From Plantago ovata (taxonomy: Eukaryota; Streptophyta; Magnoliopsida; Lamiales; Plantaginaceae), in contig CM051457.1 in NCBI GenBank assembly GCA_028274465.1, forward strand, positions 59,830,899 to 59,894,898: a DNA stretch of 64,000 bases. The letters are read 5' to 3'. Positions within the stretch are counted from its first letter, which is position 1, and each line of letters begins with the position of its first letter. The notes under the pieces are model-generated. The model was given only the letters and a program-made list of their open reading frames with translations, was not told the origin of the DNA and searched no databases. This document shows, in pieces, positions 21,301-33,483 of this stretch. The position numbers were made by a program, and so were the translations under genes.

Positions 21301-21528
21301 GACCTGAAAGTTCAAAAACGAGTTCCACCTCTATTTTCCTCATTCTTTCTCCTTTTTCTCCCTTTCACTCCCAAAAATAAAAAATTCTTCCAAAATCTTC
21401 ACTCATCCATAACTCAACCAATTCTCCACCAAATTTTGTGTTCTTTAGCTTAAATCGAAGCCCATTACGTGCTTTTCATCTTCATCCGAACAAATTTCTT
21501 CATACTTCATCCGATTTACAGATCTGAG

Positions 21529-22072
21529 GTAACCCCTCAAGAACCCTAATTTTCGAAATTGGGGGTTTCTTGATTTTTGCTTCAATTAAGCTTATATGAT
21601 GTATGGGTTACTTGTTTGTGTGATTATTACATTATTTCTCTATCAATTGCATGCTCAATTTGGTTGGAATGATTGAATTGGGGGTTTTGCTCAATTAGGA
21701 TTTTTAAGTCTTGATTGCATTGTTTTGATTTATTCATGCCTATTAAAATACGAGCAATTTGATATGATGACTATAGACTATGGGTAGAACACTTGATTGG
21801 GGTAGATTGTGAGATTTTTGGTGATTTTTGATACTATGGTATGCATGTTGCCTTATGAATTGAGGTTATTCGTTAACTAGCAAGAGCTTTGATTATGATA
21901 TAGTACATGTTTGGGATGAATTGCATGATTGTTCTTAGCATAGGTAGCTAGACTAGAACATGGGGTAAGGGAGTAGAGTTGGTCGAAGTTGACACTCGTT
22001 TGCTTGCACACACTTGCATTTGCATAGCATTTCGTTTTTGTTGAGTACAAGGTACTAATTTATGCGTTTCAG
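21529..22072 (+). other. Intron-like leader of ORF2 (element A)
   Basis: The left end reads CAGATCTGAG|GTAACCCCTC with AGAACCCTAATTTTCG downstream. The right end reads TACTAAT...TGCGTTTCAG|GCACA, with a TACTAAT branch-point-like motif. The ORF2 ATG follows five bases later. Elements B (542 bp) and D (563 bp) have the same arrangement with similar ends. This indicates a spliced leader for ORF2. Confidence 0.6.
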
Positions 22073-22077
22073 GCACA

Positions 22078-23130
22078 ATGGTTCGAGACAAGAAGAAAGC
22101 AAGCTCATCTAAGAGCAAGAAGGGCAAGGGAGCAGTCTCGAGCTCCCGGGCTAGTGGAGCCTATGAACCGTCGCTACATGCAATCTCTATTAAGCTGGGC
22201 CTTGAGGAGGAAGCTGCCTCAGCTAAGCCTCGATCCATAGTCCGAGACCGAAAGATCCAAATCCCAGCAAGCCATGCTAACACACCGGCGTGCTGGATGC
22301 TCTACAGCTTGGAAGGACGTAGGAACTAGAAATGGTACACCTCTAACCGTTTCCAAGGGTATGATGTATCGCTCCTCCAAGAATTCTATGTGGGATACAC
22401 TGACCACAGGGACATGGGGGGTATTCCGGTATGGGGCACACTAGTGCCGTGGACCCCTTAGGCGATATCAGATTTCATCCATTTGGGGGAACGGGAGTTC
22501 ACCGGGAGCCCACATTCCTACAGGTACTCGAGAGCTAGCCGGGTGATTGACGATAGTGTTACACAGGTGATTTGCCACCGGGACAATGTGTACCCATATG
22601 GAAACAGACCGGAGCGACTGAACAGAAGGGACCTCAACCTTGAGGCTAGGACTACTATGAAATTCATCATAGCCAATCTCATTCCTCGGTCCAATGACAC
22701 TTCGATTCAGCCATGGTATGCAGAGCTTATCTTCTGTCTTTTGGGTCGGCATAACATAGACATCGGGACCATCATCTACGAGGAGTATGAGAGACATTGG
22801 GACAAAAAGCGGAAGCCCTTTGTCTTTCCCTGCTTGATCACCGCCTACTGCAGATACCACAGGGTAGAGGGTATTGACGAGACCGGCTCAGTCGTCTCGA
22901 CCTTGACTCCAGCATCTATCACCGAGCAGGAGCATAGGTTTCGACAGACCGTACCTTCAGCTACTGCCGCCGATGACTCACCACCACCTTCCTCATCGAG
23001 TGATGTGGATGACATGGAGATAGATGATCGGGACCGTATTCCGGACCCTATTCCAGACACCGCCGCTCCTAGTGGGTCACAGCAGCCACCTCGGGCCACA
23101 CGTGGTTCCCGTGGGTTTAATTTTTCTTAG
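22078..23130 (+). pseudogene. ORF2, putative plant transposon protein domain (element A)
   Basis: ORF2 begins MVRDKKKASSSKSKKGKG, a basic Lys/Ser start that could act as a nuclear signal. After stops at about 22,327 and 22,459 it reads through YTSNRFQGYDVSLLQEFYVGY, ARTTMKFIIANLIPRSNDTS and RHNIDIGTIIYEEYERHW. It aligns with the intact ORF2 of element D (for example LTFEARMMLKFVQANLIPST) and belongs to the domain annotated as 'putative plant transposon protein' in Athila-type elements. The function is unknown. A TAG at 23,128 ends the frame after GFNFS, where D continues with a long Trp/Arg repeat tail; that tail is deleted here. Confidence 0.65.
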
Positions 23131-23756
23131 CTCAAGACCTACCTAGATGACAGATTCTGTGGGTTCGATGCCAATGTTGCAAAAGAAGGGTCCAAGCAAG
23201 CCAAAAGCAGTTTTAGCAAGTGTTGCATTATTTTTATTTTTTCAGGTTTTGTAATAGTTCGTAATCGAGTTGTATATTCTATCTTTTGTTTCGTGTCTTA
23301 TGTTCTAGACCACCCTCGTCCTGCAATTGAGGAAGTGGTGAATAGATTTTTCTTTGAGAGTTGGGTAGAATAGGGGAGTGTTGTCTATTAGGGAACCCTC
23401 CTTCGTTTGATGAGAGCCAGTATTGGTTCGACCTCTCTTGAGGGAAAGTCTCAACTTGGTGAACAGTAGTAAGCCCTCAGTTTCATAGGCACGGGGCAAC
23501 CATTGTATTCTAACATGTTTCATTGTGTCGTCACAGACTAGGTCCAGGTAGAGAATGTTACGAGAGACTCTCTTGTTTAACAAAGTGCATATGTGAATAT
23601 GTATAGGTTCAATCGAGACATTCTTCAACCTACTTCCATGTTATGATTTGTATGGTCTTTGTTCATGAGTACTTGGTAGATACAATCGATTATTTCTTCT
23701 TGTTTGGCATGAGACTCCTCTTTGTGTTGCATGTAGGTTGCATAGAGTCTAGCTAG

Positions 23757-23774
23757 TTGCTTGAGGACAAGCAA
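23757..23774 (+). ncRNA. Polypurine-tract hairpin (element A)
   Basis: TTGCTTG-AGGA-CAAGCAA is a perfect 7-bp stem with a 4-nt loop, ending 19 bp before the LTR and next to the polypurine tract GTTTGGAGAGT. The same hairpin is at the same place in B, C (with a G-U pair) and D. Confidence 0.55.
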
Positions 23775-23793
23775 ATGTTCAGTTTGGAGAGTT

Positions 23794-25063
23794 TGATGAC
23801 AGTGTTTTTTACACTATCATTCGAGTCTTTTTTCACCAATTTAGCTATCCTCTTGCATGCATTTTAGTGCATTTTGTTAGAATAGTGTCACGTTTCCATT
23901 TCTTTTGTTCTTTTCAGGTTTTAGGTGGAAATCGCGTTTTTGGATGTAATTCATGGCGAAACGATGATGTTTTGGTGCAACGAGATCACCCGTGGTGTGT
24001 CAAGGAGTACCGAGACGAGTTTCAAGGCCAAGAGATCAAGTTCGGAGCTCAAAACCATGCAAGGGGCCGAATTCGAGGATCCAAAGGAAGAATTCCGCAC
24101 GGGCCGCGTTCAGCCCATGCGGTGCGCACCACCGCGTGCGCGGCGGACCGCCGCGTGGCGGGCACACCGCCGCGTACAGGGCGGTGCGCCGCGGAGCTTT
24201 CCGACAACTATATATATATATCCCAAAATCTGCGATTTTACATATCTCTTTTCATATTTTTCCAGACATAAACCCTAGAGCTTGTTCTGGGGATATTTTC
24301 TCTTAGATTCTTTGTAACTTAGTGATTTTGGAGCTAGAGGAGAGATTTGGACACCGTTTAATCTCACCTTGCTAGATCTTTGTGAGTTTTAGCCATTCAC
24401 CGGAGATTGACAACCTTTGGTGGTAACCTTGTATCTCACAATTCTGCAATTTATCTTTCAATTAAACATGTTTTCTTTCATTATTGCTTCGACTATGATT
24501 GTTTATCGTGTTATTGTAGTATGTGAATTCGTAGCTAGGGTTCATATTATGCATGATTGAGTTTCTGAATCTTTTACTTGTTTAATTATCTTAATTCGAT
24601 TCTTTGATCCGACTAAGCCACATATCTTCGTAGAAAGGTGTTAGAAACACTAGGACAATTCAAGATCATCGATTCGATTATATATAATTTGCAAGTACTG
24701 CTTGAACTAAGTATTAGTATAGATAGGAAGCTTTCAAAATACACGTCTGCAAACCTGTCTTTGGTGTTTGTAAATCGAATTACTTTTAAGACAGTACGCG
24801 TTGCACTTTCATGCATAATTAGAACTTGATGCTTAGAACGAGCATACTATCACAAGCTTTCTCCATATATTGTTAAGTTAAGTTAGAGATAAATTTGTTT
24901 TCTGAAATTATATATAGTTATTTAGTTAATGCTAGTTTAGTCCCTAGAGATCGACACTCGAGGTCATCTTACCTCTGCACTACGTGTTTTGTGTAGTTGT
25001 GAGTTGCCCTTTGGGTTAAAACAAATTTATTTGATTGTTCGAGTCTGACAATCTCGTTCATCA
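23794..25063 (+). mobile_element. Element A 3' LTR
   Basis: 1270 bp, nearly identical to the 5' LTR. GC palindromes are at 24,098-24,196 and the TATA box (CTATATATATATATC) at 24,208-24,221. It is followed by the CCCTT target copy and then SIRE-like sequence. Confidence 0.9.
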
Positions 25064-25276
25064 CCCTTTTAGAGGTTTCTGATGTTGAATAAATCAGTTG
25101 AATAATGCAAGCATACTTGAATAATAAAACAGTAAGCAAGATTAGTTTGCATAATAAAAAACCAATAAGATTTAAAAGCTTATTGCTGATAGTTATCTTT
25201 CAGTAAGTTTACAAGAAAGTTCAGAGATAACTACAAAAATCAGCAAACAAAAACAAACAAAGCTTTTACAAGGGAC

Positions 25277-28200
25277 TTAAGCTATTCCAGCAGAAGATTT
25301 CCTCAGAATCTCCCTTACACTCTTCTCAGCAAGCGCAGAGAATTCAACACAGTCCTTCTCGTAATCTTCAAGTAGCTTATGGAATTCAAGTTGAAAAATC
25401 CTTGCATTCTTGCAGGCAGTATAATGATGGTTTTCACCATTCATTTCTTTGTACTGAAGTACCCAAAAGTGCATGCCCCAATTGCTGGCATGGAGAAGTT
25501 GTGTATCTGAAATTCCCTTGTTAGCATGAATCTTTCTTAACCAGAGAAGATCTTCTTCTTGATCCTTGGCAGTGAGATAAAAGTACTCATAAGGAATCAA
25601 GCCATATTTCTTCTTTGACTTCTTGGTTAAACGATCACTGTAGTAAGCAACATCAATCGGCTTGATTAAATCCGGCTCTTGCTTCATTAACTTGCTAATT
25701 GAAGTTCTTCTTACTAAGACTTCCAGATTCAACCATTTTGCAGCAATGTTTCTTGGGTAGGGAGGAGGGTCCCTTTCTTTTCTTTGCAATTTTAATTCAA
25801 TCCAAGTGTACATTTGATTCAGTACAGCAGTTGGAAAGAAATCATTGACCAACAAATCTTCCAGCTTTAAGACCCAGCAACCATGTAGGTTTCTTATCAC
25901 ATTTTGAGTTGTTTGTTCATTGCTGGTCTTTGTATATTCAATGCCAGAGCCAATGGCAATGCTGGCTAGCCTCTTTTCTTCCTGTCTTTGCCTTCTTCTT
26001 CTTGACTTAGCATTTTCTTTATCTCTTGCTGAAGATCTTGAGTCAGAAGAGAAATGTTTGGAATGGCCAGAAGGAGTTAAGGCTGTAATTGGTCTAGCTC
26101 TTATTGCTTGAGCTATTTTTTGGTCATCATCATTATCATCATCTTCAATAGATCTTGATGACTTTCAGTGTGACAGTATTCTTGAGTTTCAGCAGATGTT
26201 CTTCTCCTTTTTGGATTTGCTGAATTTCTCTCAGAATCTGTTTCAGCTCGTTTCTTTGAACTTTGCTCTCTTTCAGCAAGAGGTTCTCTGGGAGGTGGAC
26301 CAGGCAGTATTAATGGCGCTTCAGCAGGGGTTTTCTTTGCTCTTGAATATTTTCTTTGTTTATCTTCCCCCTTAGACATGGATTGCATCATTGGTTGAAT
26401 GTGTAGAGAGAAAAAACTCATTGCAATTTTCAGCAAGAGTACTTAAGTTGTTGTATTTAAGAATGATTCCTTGCTGATTAGCAGTTAGCTTGGACAGTTC
26501 TTCTTTAATACTCACCAAGTTCTCCTCATGTCTGCGCTCATTGTCGACTTTTTCTTCAATGAAAGTCTGAGCCTTTTTCAATGCAGTTTTAGCCAGTTTG
26601 AGTGCTTGACTGACATCTTCTTCATAGCTTTTGTGATGTAGACTTATGTCTTTCTGAGCTATTGTAGGAGAAGTAGTGCATTTCAGCACAGTAGCCAGTA
26701 TCTTGCCAATATCAAGCGGACTCTCAGAAAGCAGTGCATCATCCTCTTCTTGGCATGCTTTGTGAACAACCATAAGTGCCTTAATTCTTGGAGTAAAGTC
26801 CTCAATATTAGGGAACGGCACTAGAGAGGGAGTGAGTGAATAAGTTTTCATCTCAGTAGCGAATTGATCATCATTTCTCAGCAAACGACTTCTTTCAGCA
26901 TCTCCTTCATCATGTTCAAGAGATGGAGGAGGAATTGCAACCTCTGTTGGTTCAATTTTCTTTGTCAGTTCTTCTTCATTTGTTGAGAAGTTAAACAGAT
27001 CTTCTTCGTCATCAGATTCATCAAGGCCAGCAACCTTGGTTCTTAAATCTTTAGCTTCAATCACTTGTGGTTGAGTGGTTCCTGAGGGCAACTATTTTGA
27101 CTCAACAACTGGAGTTTCACCAGCAGTAAGTGGAAGGGAGGGGACTTCCGTGTTCTTCACTCCTGAAGATTGAGCAATGTCTATATTCTGCGTATGCCTA
27201 GCATGAATCTGTAGACTGGTTTTGAGTGATCTTTGATAATCTTCATCCATATCTTCATCATCAAGGTTTGGATCAGTGACCTTGGCATCGAGTAAAGCTA
27301 ACTCGGCATCAGAAAGCTTGTTTTTGCCTAAGTGCATTTCAACATGCTTTCTGGCGTACTCTTCTTCAGTTTCAGCAACTTGTTCAGTTGCTTGAGTACT
27401 TGTCTAAGCAGGAGCAGTAGTGGATTCTTGATGCTGATTGGGAGTTTGGTCAGCTTGCCGATTTTCAGTAACTTGATGTTCAGTCTTAGAAACTGTCAGC
27501 TTAACTCCACCAACATCAGGACTAGGACCTTGATTATCATCATCATCATCTTTTTTGTCCTTGGAATCTTTTCCTTCATCATCACTGGTATCTTTTGGGA
27601 TATTTTCATCCTCTTCTTCTTCTTCATCGTCCGTTAGTAAAGCTAACTCGAGATGTTTGTACATAGCAGCGCTAGTTACTTCCTCTTCTTCATTGATTTT
27701 GTGGGGATCAGCCACCACGGGTACAAAAGAACCCTTGAGCATCACAACATGTTCAGCTGGAGAGGCACTCTTGAATTTAACTTTCATATTTTCTCTGATT
27801 AGAGCAATCAGACTTCAGCTCATTAGCTGAGAATATGTCTGCTCTTCTGGAAGTATAGAATGTACAAAGGTCTCGAGTCTCAGTAAAGAGATTCTCTTTT
27901 TCTCGTTGGACAGATCAAGGTGAAGATCAGAGAAATCCATCCTTCTGTACCGTTGCCAGTTGCTGACAGATTTAACAACTCTGGTCAAGGTATTCCTTTT
28001 GAAGTTCGAATAAAGTTCTTCAGAACTTACTTCCAAATCTTCAATGATGTGAACCACTTCAGTTGTCTCCTTTTGAGCCTGAAAAAGAATAAAATTAAAT
28101 TCAGGAAGGTTTTGGAAAATAGATTTAGTGTCTAAAACTGGAACATGATTCACCTGCTGAAGTACACCAAGCTCATGTTCCACACTTTGTTGTGCGGGCA

Positions 28201-28762
28201 CTATTTCCATTGCTTTAAAAGCTTGAGCAGCATCCTTGAATTGTTCATCCTGAAATAATTTTAAGTTAGATACAAGTACTAAGTTGTCAAACTTAGTAGA
28301 TTTACTAAAAACTTCATCTACCTGCTGAACAGGAGTTGTGGATTCTGGTGCATAAGTTTCAGCAATCTTCTGACTTGTATCTTGAGAAGTCTGTAAGGAA
28401 ACAATGATATCAGCAAAAGATATAGTTTCAGATAGTGAAGTTTTGCTTATGTATGAGTTAACTACCTGCTGAAGAAGGGTAGGTGGTGACTCAGTTCTTT
28501 CAGCAATCACAACATCTTCATTATCTGGGACTTGTTCTTCAGCAGACTTCTTTGCTTGCTCTAATTGAGAAGGCTGTGCAGATTCAGCAATCTCCCTTGT
28601 CTCTGAAATGACAAGTTGAGCAGAGACATCTTGACCTTTTAGTTCACTGCTGGTCATAAAAACATCTACTGATTTGTTGGAGTTGTCATCAATCTCCAAA
28701 TCCATTTGCTGGCTAAGTTCTGTCAGCACCAGCTGAACTTTGTCAATGGATGTTTTTGGTGA
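25277..28762 (-). pseudogene. SIRE env-like region, 3' part
   Basis: A series of minus frames (28,762-27,815; 27,787-27,404; 27,337-27,092; 27,091-26,372; 26,436-26,113; 25,900-25,277) covers 3.5 kb almost without gaps, so it is one large coding region with several stops and frameshifts. The proteins are acidic and Ser/Glu/Lys-rich with low-complexity stretches (DDEEEEEDENIPKDTSDDEG) and probable coiled coil (ALKLAKTALKKAQTFIEEK). The last part, with YPRNIAAKWLNLEVLV and HYTACKNARIFQLEFHKLL, is more globular. It occupies the place of the env-like ORF of SIRE elements, but I see no clear signal peptide or membrane segment, so 'env-like' refers only to position. Function unknown. Confidence 0.5.
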
Positions 28763-28767
28763 ACTAG

Positions 28768-30059
28768 TGATGAACCGGAATTTGTCGGGTCCCGATTCAA
28801 TCAAATAATATTTGTTATTTAGCCAAAGGCAATCCACAACTACAACGAAAACCGTAGTGTAGCGGTAGAATGACTCGAGTGTCGTTCTCTCAGGACTATA
28901 ACTAGCTTTATCTATTTAACAAGAGAATATAAATAGCAGACAGATAGCAAAGGGGTTTTTCTAACAGATAATGGAGATTGGTGATAGTATGATCCTTCAA
29001 AGCATAACGGGCCGATAATCATGCATAAATTCCTCGGTCTTGCATAGAGATCTTTGAATCAATCTAGTGTCCTGTTGCAAATATTAAGCACTACGAAGAT
29101 AATTGGTCTGACCAGTCAATCACTATTGTCCTATTGTGTTCCGTAATTATTCAACACTACGAAGATAAACTCGCACACAGGTCGACAAGTGTCCAATTGT
29201 GCAAAATAATTAATACAACATACGAGAATTTAGGCTGTGCCTGATCAACGAAATAAAGCAATGACACGGAGTATAATGCGCGATATAGCCATTAGCATGA
29301 TTATCTTCCCTTCGGTAAGAATTCACATACTACCACCAACGATAAGTTTAGCTACTCATAATAGGCATGCAATCAACAGAAATCATAGAAGAAAACATAT
29401 TGAAAGATATATAAAATAAGTAGATTAAACAGTAAGATACAAGTTACCGAAGGTTGTCAATCTCCGAAGAATTGCGATCCTACGAGCTCCAATCCGCTAT
29501 GAAAAAGTGTCCCCTAAGCTATGAAACTCCCAGGACAGGCCCCGGGAAGTTCCTACCTAAAACTACAGAGAGAGGTGAGAAAGTAGGTCTGGAAAGATAT
29601 GATTTACGGAGAAAACTAAGTAACTATATATAGGCCCCGAAATACTGTGGGCGGTTCGCCCCACACGCCCGGCGGTTCGCCCCAGCTGTGCGGCGGTTCG
29701 CCCGACGGCTTTTTCGCAAGATTCCGCGTTTTCGACGCGGTTTTGGATTTCTTCCCCTTTTCGGACTCGGTTTCTCACTTCTAGTAGCCTTCTAACCTCC
29801 AGATTCGGCCCCTAGACTTCAAATCCTATCCGGAAACCTTCAGATACTCCAAATAGGCTTCTGGAACATCAATTCCTTGTCAACTTCAATATAATTGCCC
29901 GGAAATCTTCGGATTTCACCCAAAACCTGTAAAATAAGATCTAAAGGGAAACGTGACACTATTCTAATAAAATGCATTAAAATATAGCTAAATTAACATA
30001 GAGGATAGCTAAAATAGGTGAAAAAGACTCGAATGAAAGTGTAAAATACACATTCATCA
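28768..30059 (-). mobile_element. Element B 3' LTR
   Basis: 1292 bp. It contains the TATA box at 29,623-29,634 (sense CTATATATAGTTA), GC palindromes at 29,648-29,707 and the U3 box at 29,947-29,966. One copy of the palindrome unit GTGTGGGGCGGTTCGCCC is missing relative to the other LTR. Confidence 0.9.
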
Positions 30060-30078
30060 AACTCCCCAAACCGAACCT

Positions 30079-30096
30079 TTGCTTGTCCTCAAGCAA
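30079..30096 (-). ncRNA. Polypurine-tract hairpin (element B)
   Basis: Sense TTGCTTG-AGGA-CAAGCAA followed by GGTTCGGTTTGGGGAGTT and the LTR start. Identical to that of A. Confidence 0.55.
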
Positions 30097-30862
30097 CTAA
30101 GCTAGACTCTAATGCAAAAAACATGCAAGACACAAAGTGGAGTCTCATGCCAAATAAAATGAACTAATCTACTGAATTTACCAAAAAACATATGAACAAA
30201 AACCATATAAATCAAAGCATGAATATAGGTTGAAGAATACCTCGATTGACTTATACACATCCACATAAGCACTTATGTCAAGACAAGATAGTCTCTCGTA
30301 ACATTCTCTACCTGGACCTAGTCAGTGACGACGTAATGAAGCATGCTAAGATACGAATGGTTGTCCCGTACCTATGAAACTGAGGACTTACTGATGTTCC
30401 ACCATGTTAAGACTTTTCCTCAAAAGAGGTCGAACCAGTACTGGCTCTCATCAAACGAAGGAGGGTTCCCTATAAAAGATAACTCTCCCCTATTCTACCA
30501 ATCTCTCAAGTAAAGTCTTAAACTATTCACCACTTCCTGAATGGCAGGACGAGGGTGGTCTAGAGCAGATGACACTCAAGACACAAAAGATAAAAAATAG
30601 AAAATTACAACACGATTACGAACATTACAAAAATGGAAAATAAGACTCAACACTTTGCTAAACTGCTGTTTGGCTTCCTTTTTTGGACCCTTCTTTGCTT
30701 TTTTGGGGTCTTCTCTTTTTTCTTTTTTTTTTCTTTCCAGATTCTTTTTTTCTTTTTGTCTTTTTTTTTTCTGGAATTTTTTTTTCTTTCTTTTTTTTCG
30801 ATTTTTTTAGCCAGTAGTAGCATAAAAAAGTGAGAAACAAAATGACTCACACGACTTCCCCA

Positions 30863-30884
30863 AACCTATTCGAAAGAATAGGTT
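30863..30884 (-). ncRNA. AACCTATTC hairpin, B copy 1
   Basis: A perfect 9-bp stem AACCTATTC/GAATAGGTT encloses GAAA on the plus strand (TTTC on the sense strand). It adjoins CTTCCCC, so the sense strand continues GGTTTGGGGAAG, resembling the polypurine tract. Confidence 0.55.
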
Positions 30885-30977
30885 GGAGTACAAAATTTAC
30901 GGAAAATGAAAAACAAACTCGCGATACAAAAAATGAAAAACAGAAACAAGTCTAATGATGGTGTAACCCCCTCCTCA

Positions 30978-30999
30978 AACCTATTCGGAAGAATAGGTT
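30978..30999 (-). ncRNA. AACCTATTC hairpin, B copy 2
   Basis: Same 9-bp stem; loop GGAA on the plus strand. It adjoins CCCCCTCCTC. Confidence 0.55.
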
Positions 31000-31579
31000 A
31001 TAAACAAAGGATCACACAACCTCACACTACCTCCTTCCTAGGCATTTAGCAATCTCAAAGCATGGTGAAGACTTGTTGCCTCTTAGGTACATAATTACTC
31101 GGGAAAACAACCATAAGACCCTAACATGCATCATCCTATTATAAAGGCCTTCGTGAACCGAAGTAGAGAAAACACCACTAAGTGATGTCGAGACTACCAT
31201 GCTTTAACTAAGTGCAATACATAAATGTGACAAGCCAAGCAAGAAAAACCTCAAACAAATTCATAGAGATGAAGCATACGATTAATGGCATAGTTAGTTG
31301 ATCTACCCAATAAAAAAGTTCAAAAAATTCGGCAATAAACTCCATATAAAACATGCAAGACTATCCTAGGATGAATGTAGTGAATGCAACCTAAAAAATC
31401 TAAGAATGCGGTAAACGTGCAAATGCAAATGCAGATGGAAAAAGCATGCGAGGTACTATACTCATCCTACTAATACCAAGCTCCAAACTAACAACATCAG
31501 ATCACTTAAATCCCATCCCCCCTCATGAAATTAACGCTAGTCCCTAGCAGTAAGAAAATGAGGAAATAAGATGTGATAC

Positions 31580-32429
31580 TAGATGTTACCCCATGGTTTG
31601 GCCTCAGTCGGCTGAGTGTGCTGCTTGTGAGTTATTGGGCCTGCTCTGGGAGCTTTATAGGTGGTCATCAGGTCTTCTGGTAGGTGCGGTAGTTCCATTT
31701 ATAGGCCAGACAGGAACAACTCCTCCATTAGTATCATCATTGCCCGTATGGCCTTCATTGTCACTACTTTCACGCACATCCTCACTAGTAGAGATGTAGT
31801 GGCAGGTAGAATTCTCAAGATTAGCCGCCGCTGTTACGGAATCCTCCATCCTGAAGCCCTCCAATAGGATGTGAACTGTTGAAGGGGAAAGGGCAGTGGT
31901 ATCTGGACCTCCCCCTCCAACGTTTTACACCACGAGAAGGTTTCAGTAAGCTGCTCGGATACTCAGAAGTCTTCTACCTTTTCTCCAATTTCGACCACAT
32001 TCTCTACGGTGGATCCGACCGATGTCTATATGATGCTCACTTTAGAGGCAGGCAAGGGGCACCCCAACAAGGTGCTGGGTACCCATGTCATTATGTATTG
32101 GAACCAAGCTAGCGCTTCGGAACCTTCTAGCAACTACGAACTCATGACTGAATCCGTCGCGGCGAGAATGTCCCGGTGCCTTCCAGTTCACTCGAACTTT
32201 GCAGTCCTTGTAATGGATTGCAGACATAATAATGGTTTCTGTCCCTTCGGTGGTGCATGAATAGGCATAGGAGTCCTTACTCCAGGTGTACTCTAGCTCC
32301 TCCTCTTGGATAATCCACGACGTTGTTGCAAAACCCCTTGGCTCGAACGCACATCTAGCGAGGTCACCTTCCTTGACATGGTTCTTCACAGCAATCATAC
32401 GGGAATGCTCCTTTCCCTTGGTATGGTTC
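31580..32429 (-). pseudogene. ORF2, decayed (element B)
   Basis: The expected start after the leader acceptor reads ATACCAAGGGAAAGG, so the ATG is lost (ATA). Frames at 32,461-32,042 and 31,864-31,655 contain traces that align with A and D: RRDGFSHEFVVARRF followed by LVPIHNDMGTQ (A: RRDLNLEARTTMKF, LIPRSNDTSIQ), then HHIDIG and NWRKGRR (A: HNIDIG, HWDKKRK). Multiple stops follow. It cannot make a protein. Confidence 0.5.
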
Positions 32430-32971
32430 CTACAAACAGCAGTTAGTACCTCGTATGACACAAAACTGACTCAAATATATGCTAGTGTAAAAGCGAAACA
32501 CACAAGTGATAAAATCATCAATCGAGCTCCCCAAACCGTAATGTCTAGCCTAGTTACTTCATCATGCAACATACTAATGTAACTACTACATGCAATACAT
32601 CACATTATGCTCTTACTAGACAACCAAATATCCTTGATAACAAGGCTCAATTCATACCATAGCAGCGAAAAATTCTACCAACATAAATCCTCATACTCAA
32701 CAATTAAGCATTCTATCATCAAATCCACCAACATTACATCAATAAACACAATCATATGCAAGAAATCAAAGATAAAGACATATTGCATAACAAGATATAT
32801 CATCTAGCAGCAAAATACCGAAATCAACAATTTAAGCAAAATTGAGTATGCAATTGATAGTAAATAACATGTCTAATCATACAAACAACATACCCATGCA
32901 TCAAATAAGCATAATTGAAGCTCAAATTAGAAAACCCCCAAATTCGAAAATTAGGGTTCTAAGGATGATAC
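32430..32971 (-). other. Intron-like leader of ORF2 (element B)
   Basis: Sense donor AAATTTGAG|GTATCATCC with AGAACCCTAATTTTCG downstream; acceptor TACTAACTGCTGTTTGTAG|GAACC. Length 542, against 544 in A and 563 in D. Confidence 0.55.
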
Positions 32972-33199
32972 CTCAAATTTGAAAATCTAATGCACTAGTA
33001 CGAAATCTGTTCAGATTGGATGATAGATCATGTAATAGGCGTCGATTTATGCTAAAGAACACTAAATTTGGTCAAGAAATGAAGAAGTTATGAAGATTTG
33101 AAGATGAAATCGCGTTTTTCGGGTTTTTTGGGAGGAGGAATGATGAAATATGAAGAAAATGAGGAAAAGGGGAAGAAATCCGCGTTTTTGAACATCTGG

Positions 33200-33246
33200 A
33201 GCCGTGGGGCGGTTCGCCCCGTGCTCCCCAATGCGGGGAGACGGTT
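33200..33246 (-). promoter_or_regulatory. GC palindrome cluster before ORF2 (element B)
   Basis: GGGGCGGTTCGCCCC is the same word as in the LTR of B, followed by the imperfect pair CTCCCCAATGCGGGGAG. It sits upstream of the ORF2 leader as in A and D. Confidence 0.4.
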
Positions 33247-33422
33247 CCCGTCGTCAGAAAATGCATTTTTAATCCCCGAAACCAATTTTTTCAAAAAACC
33301 ACTCGAAAAATCTCACTCAAACATAAGCATATACGACACAGACATGAACAAATTCGCATACGAGAAGTAAATAGTTCAAGAATGAATGCATGCAGAAAAG
33401 CAGTAAAGAAAGCGATAAAAAT

Positions 33423-33440
33423 TCCGGGTTGCCTCCCGGA
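33423..33440 (-). ncRNA. Conserved post-protease hairpin (element B)
   Basis: Sense TCCGGG-AGGCAA-CCCGGA, 44 bp after the protease stop; identical to A and C. Confidence 0.55.
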
Positions 33441-33483
33441 TAGCGTCATTGTTTAAAGTCTTTGACTCGACTCCTATCTGCGC

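Larger units (their letters stand above)
17366..25063 (+). mobile_element. Element A: complete Athila-type gag-protease element
   Basis: LTRs at 17,366-18,637 and 23,794-25,063 share TGATGA...TTCATCA ends, and perfect CCCTT target duplications flank them at 17,361-17,365 and 25,064-25,068. The order inside is PBS, gag, protease, a conserved hairpin, a palindrome cluster, an intron-like leader, ORF2 and the polypurine tract. There is no reverse transcriptase, RNase H or integrase anywhere in its 7.7 kb. The LTRs are nearly identical by eye, so insertion is recent relative to the SIRE host. The gag ORF is open, while the protease and ORF2 carry stops. It is non-autonomous. Confidence 0.9.
30060..31579 (-). 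other. Element B 3' non-coding region
   Basis: Holds the polypurine tract and its hairpin (30,060-30,096), a segment conserved in A, C and D (30,230-30,560; CTACCTGGACCTAGTCAGTG), a 130-bp purine tract on the sense strand (30,680-30,815) and two AACCTATTC hairpins. The lysine-rich frames at 30,647-30,850 are products of the purine tract. Confidence 0.6.

Noticed and set aside
27332..27637. 101-codon hydrophobic plus ORF resembling a membrane protein
   Set aside because: It is the antisense of an Asp/Glu-rich stretch of the SIRE env-like region, which automatically reads as Phe/Ile/Ser.
30633..30850. Lys/Glu-rich and Phe-rich ORFs, also at 45,246-45,497 and 59,170-59,704
   Set aside because: Products of the purine/pyrimidine tract of elements B, C and D; same tract gives ORFs on both strands.
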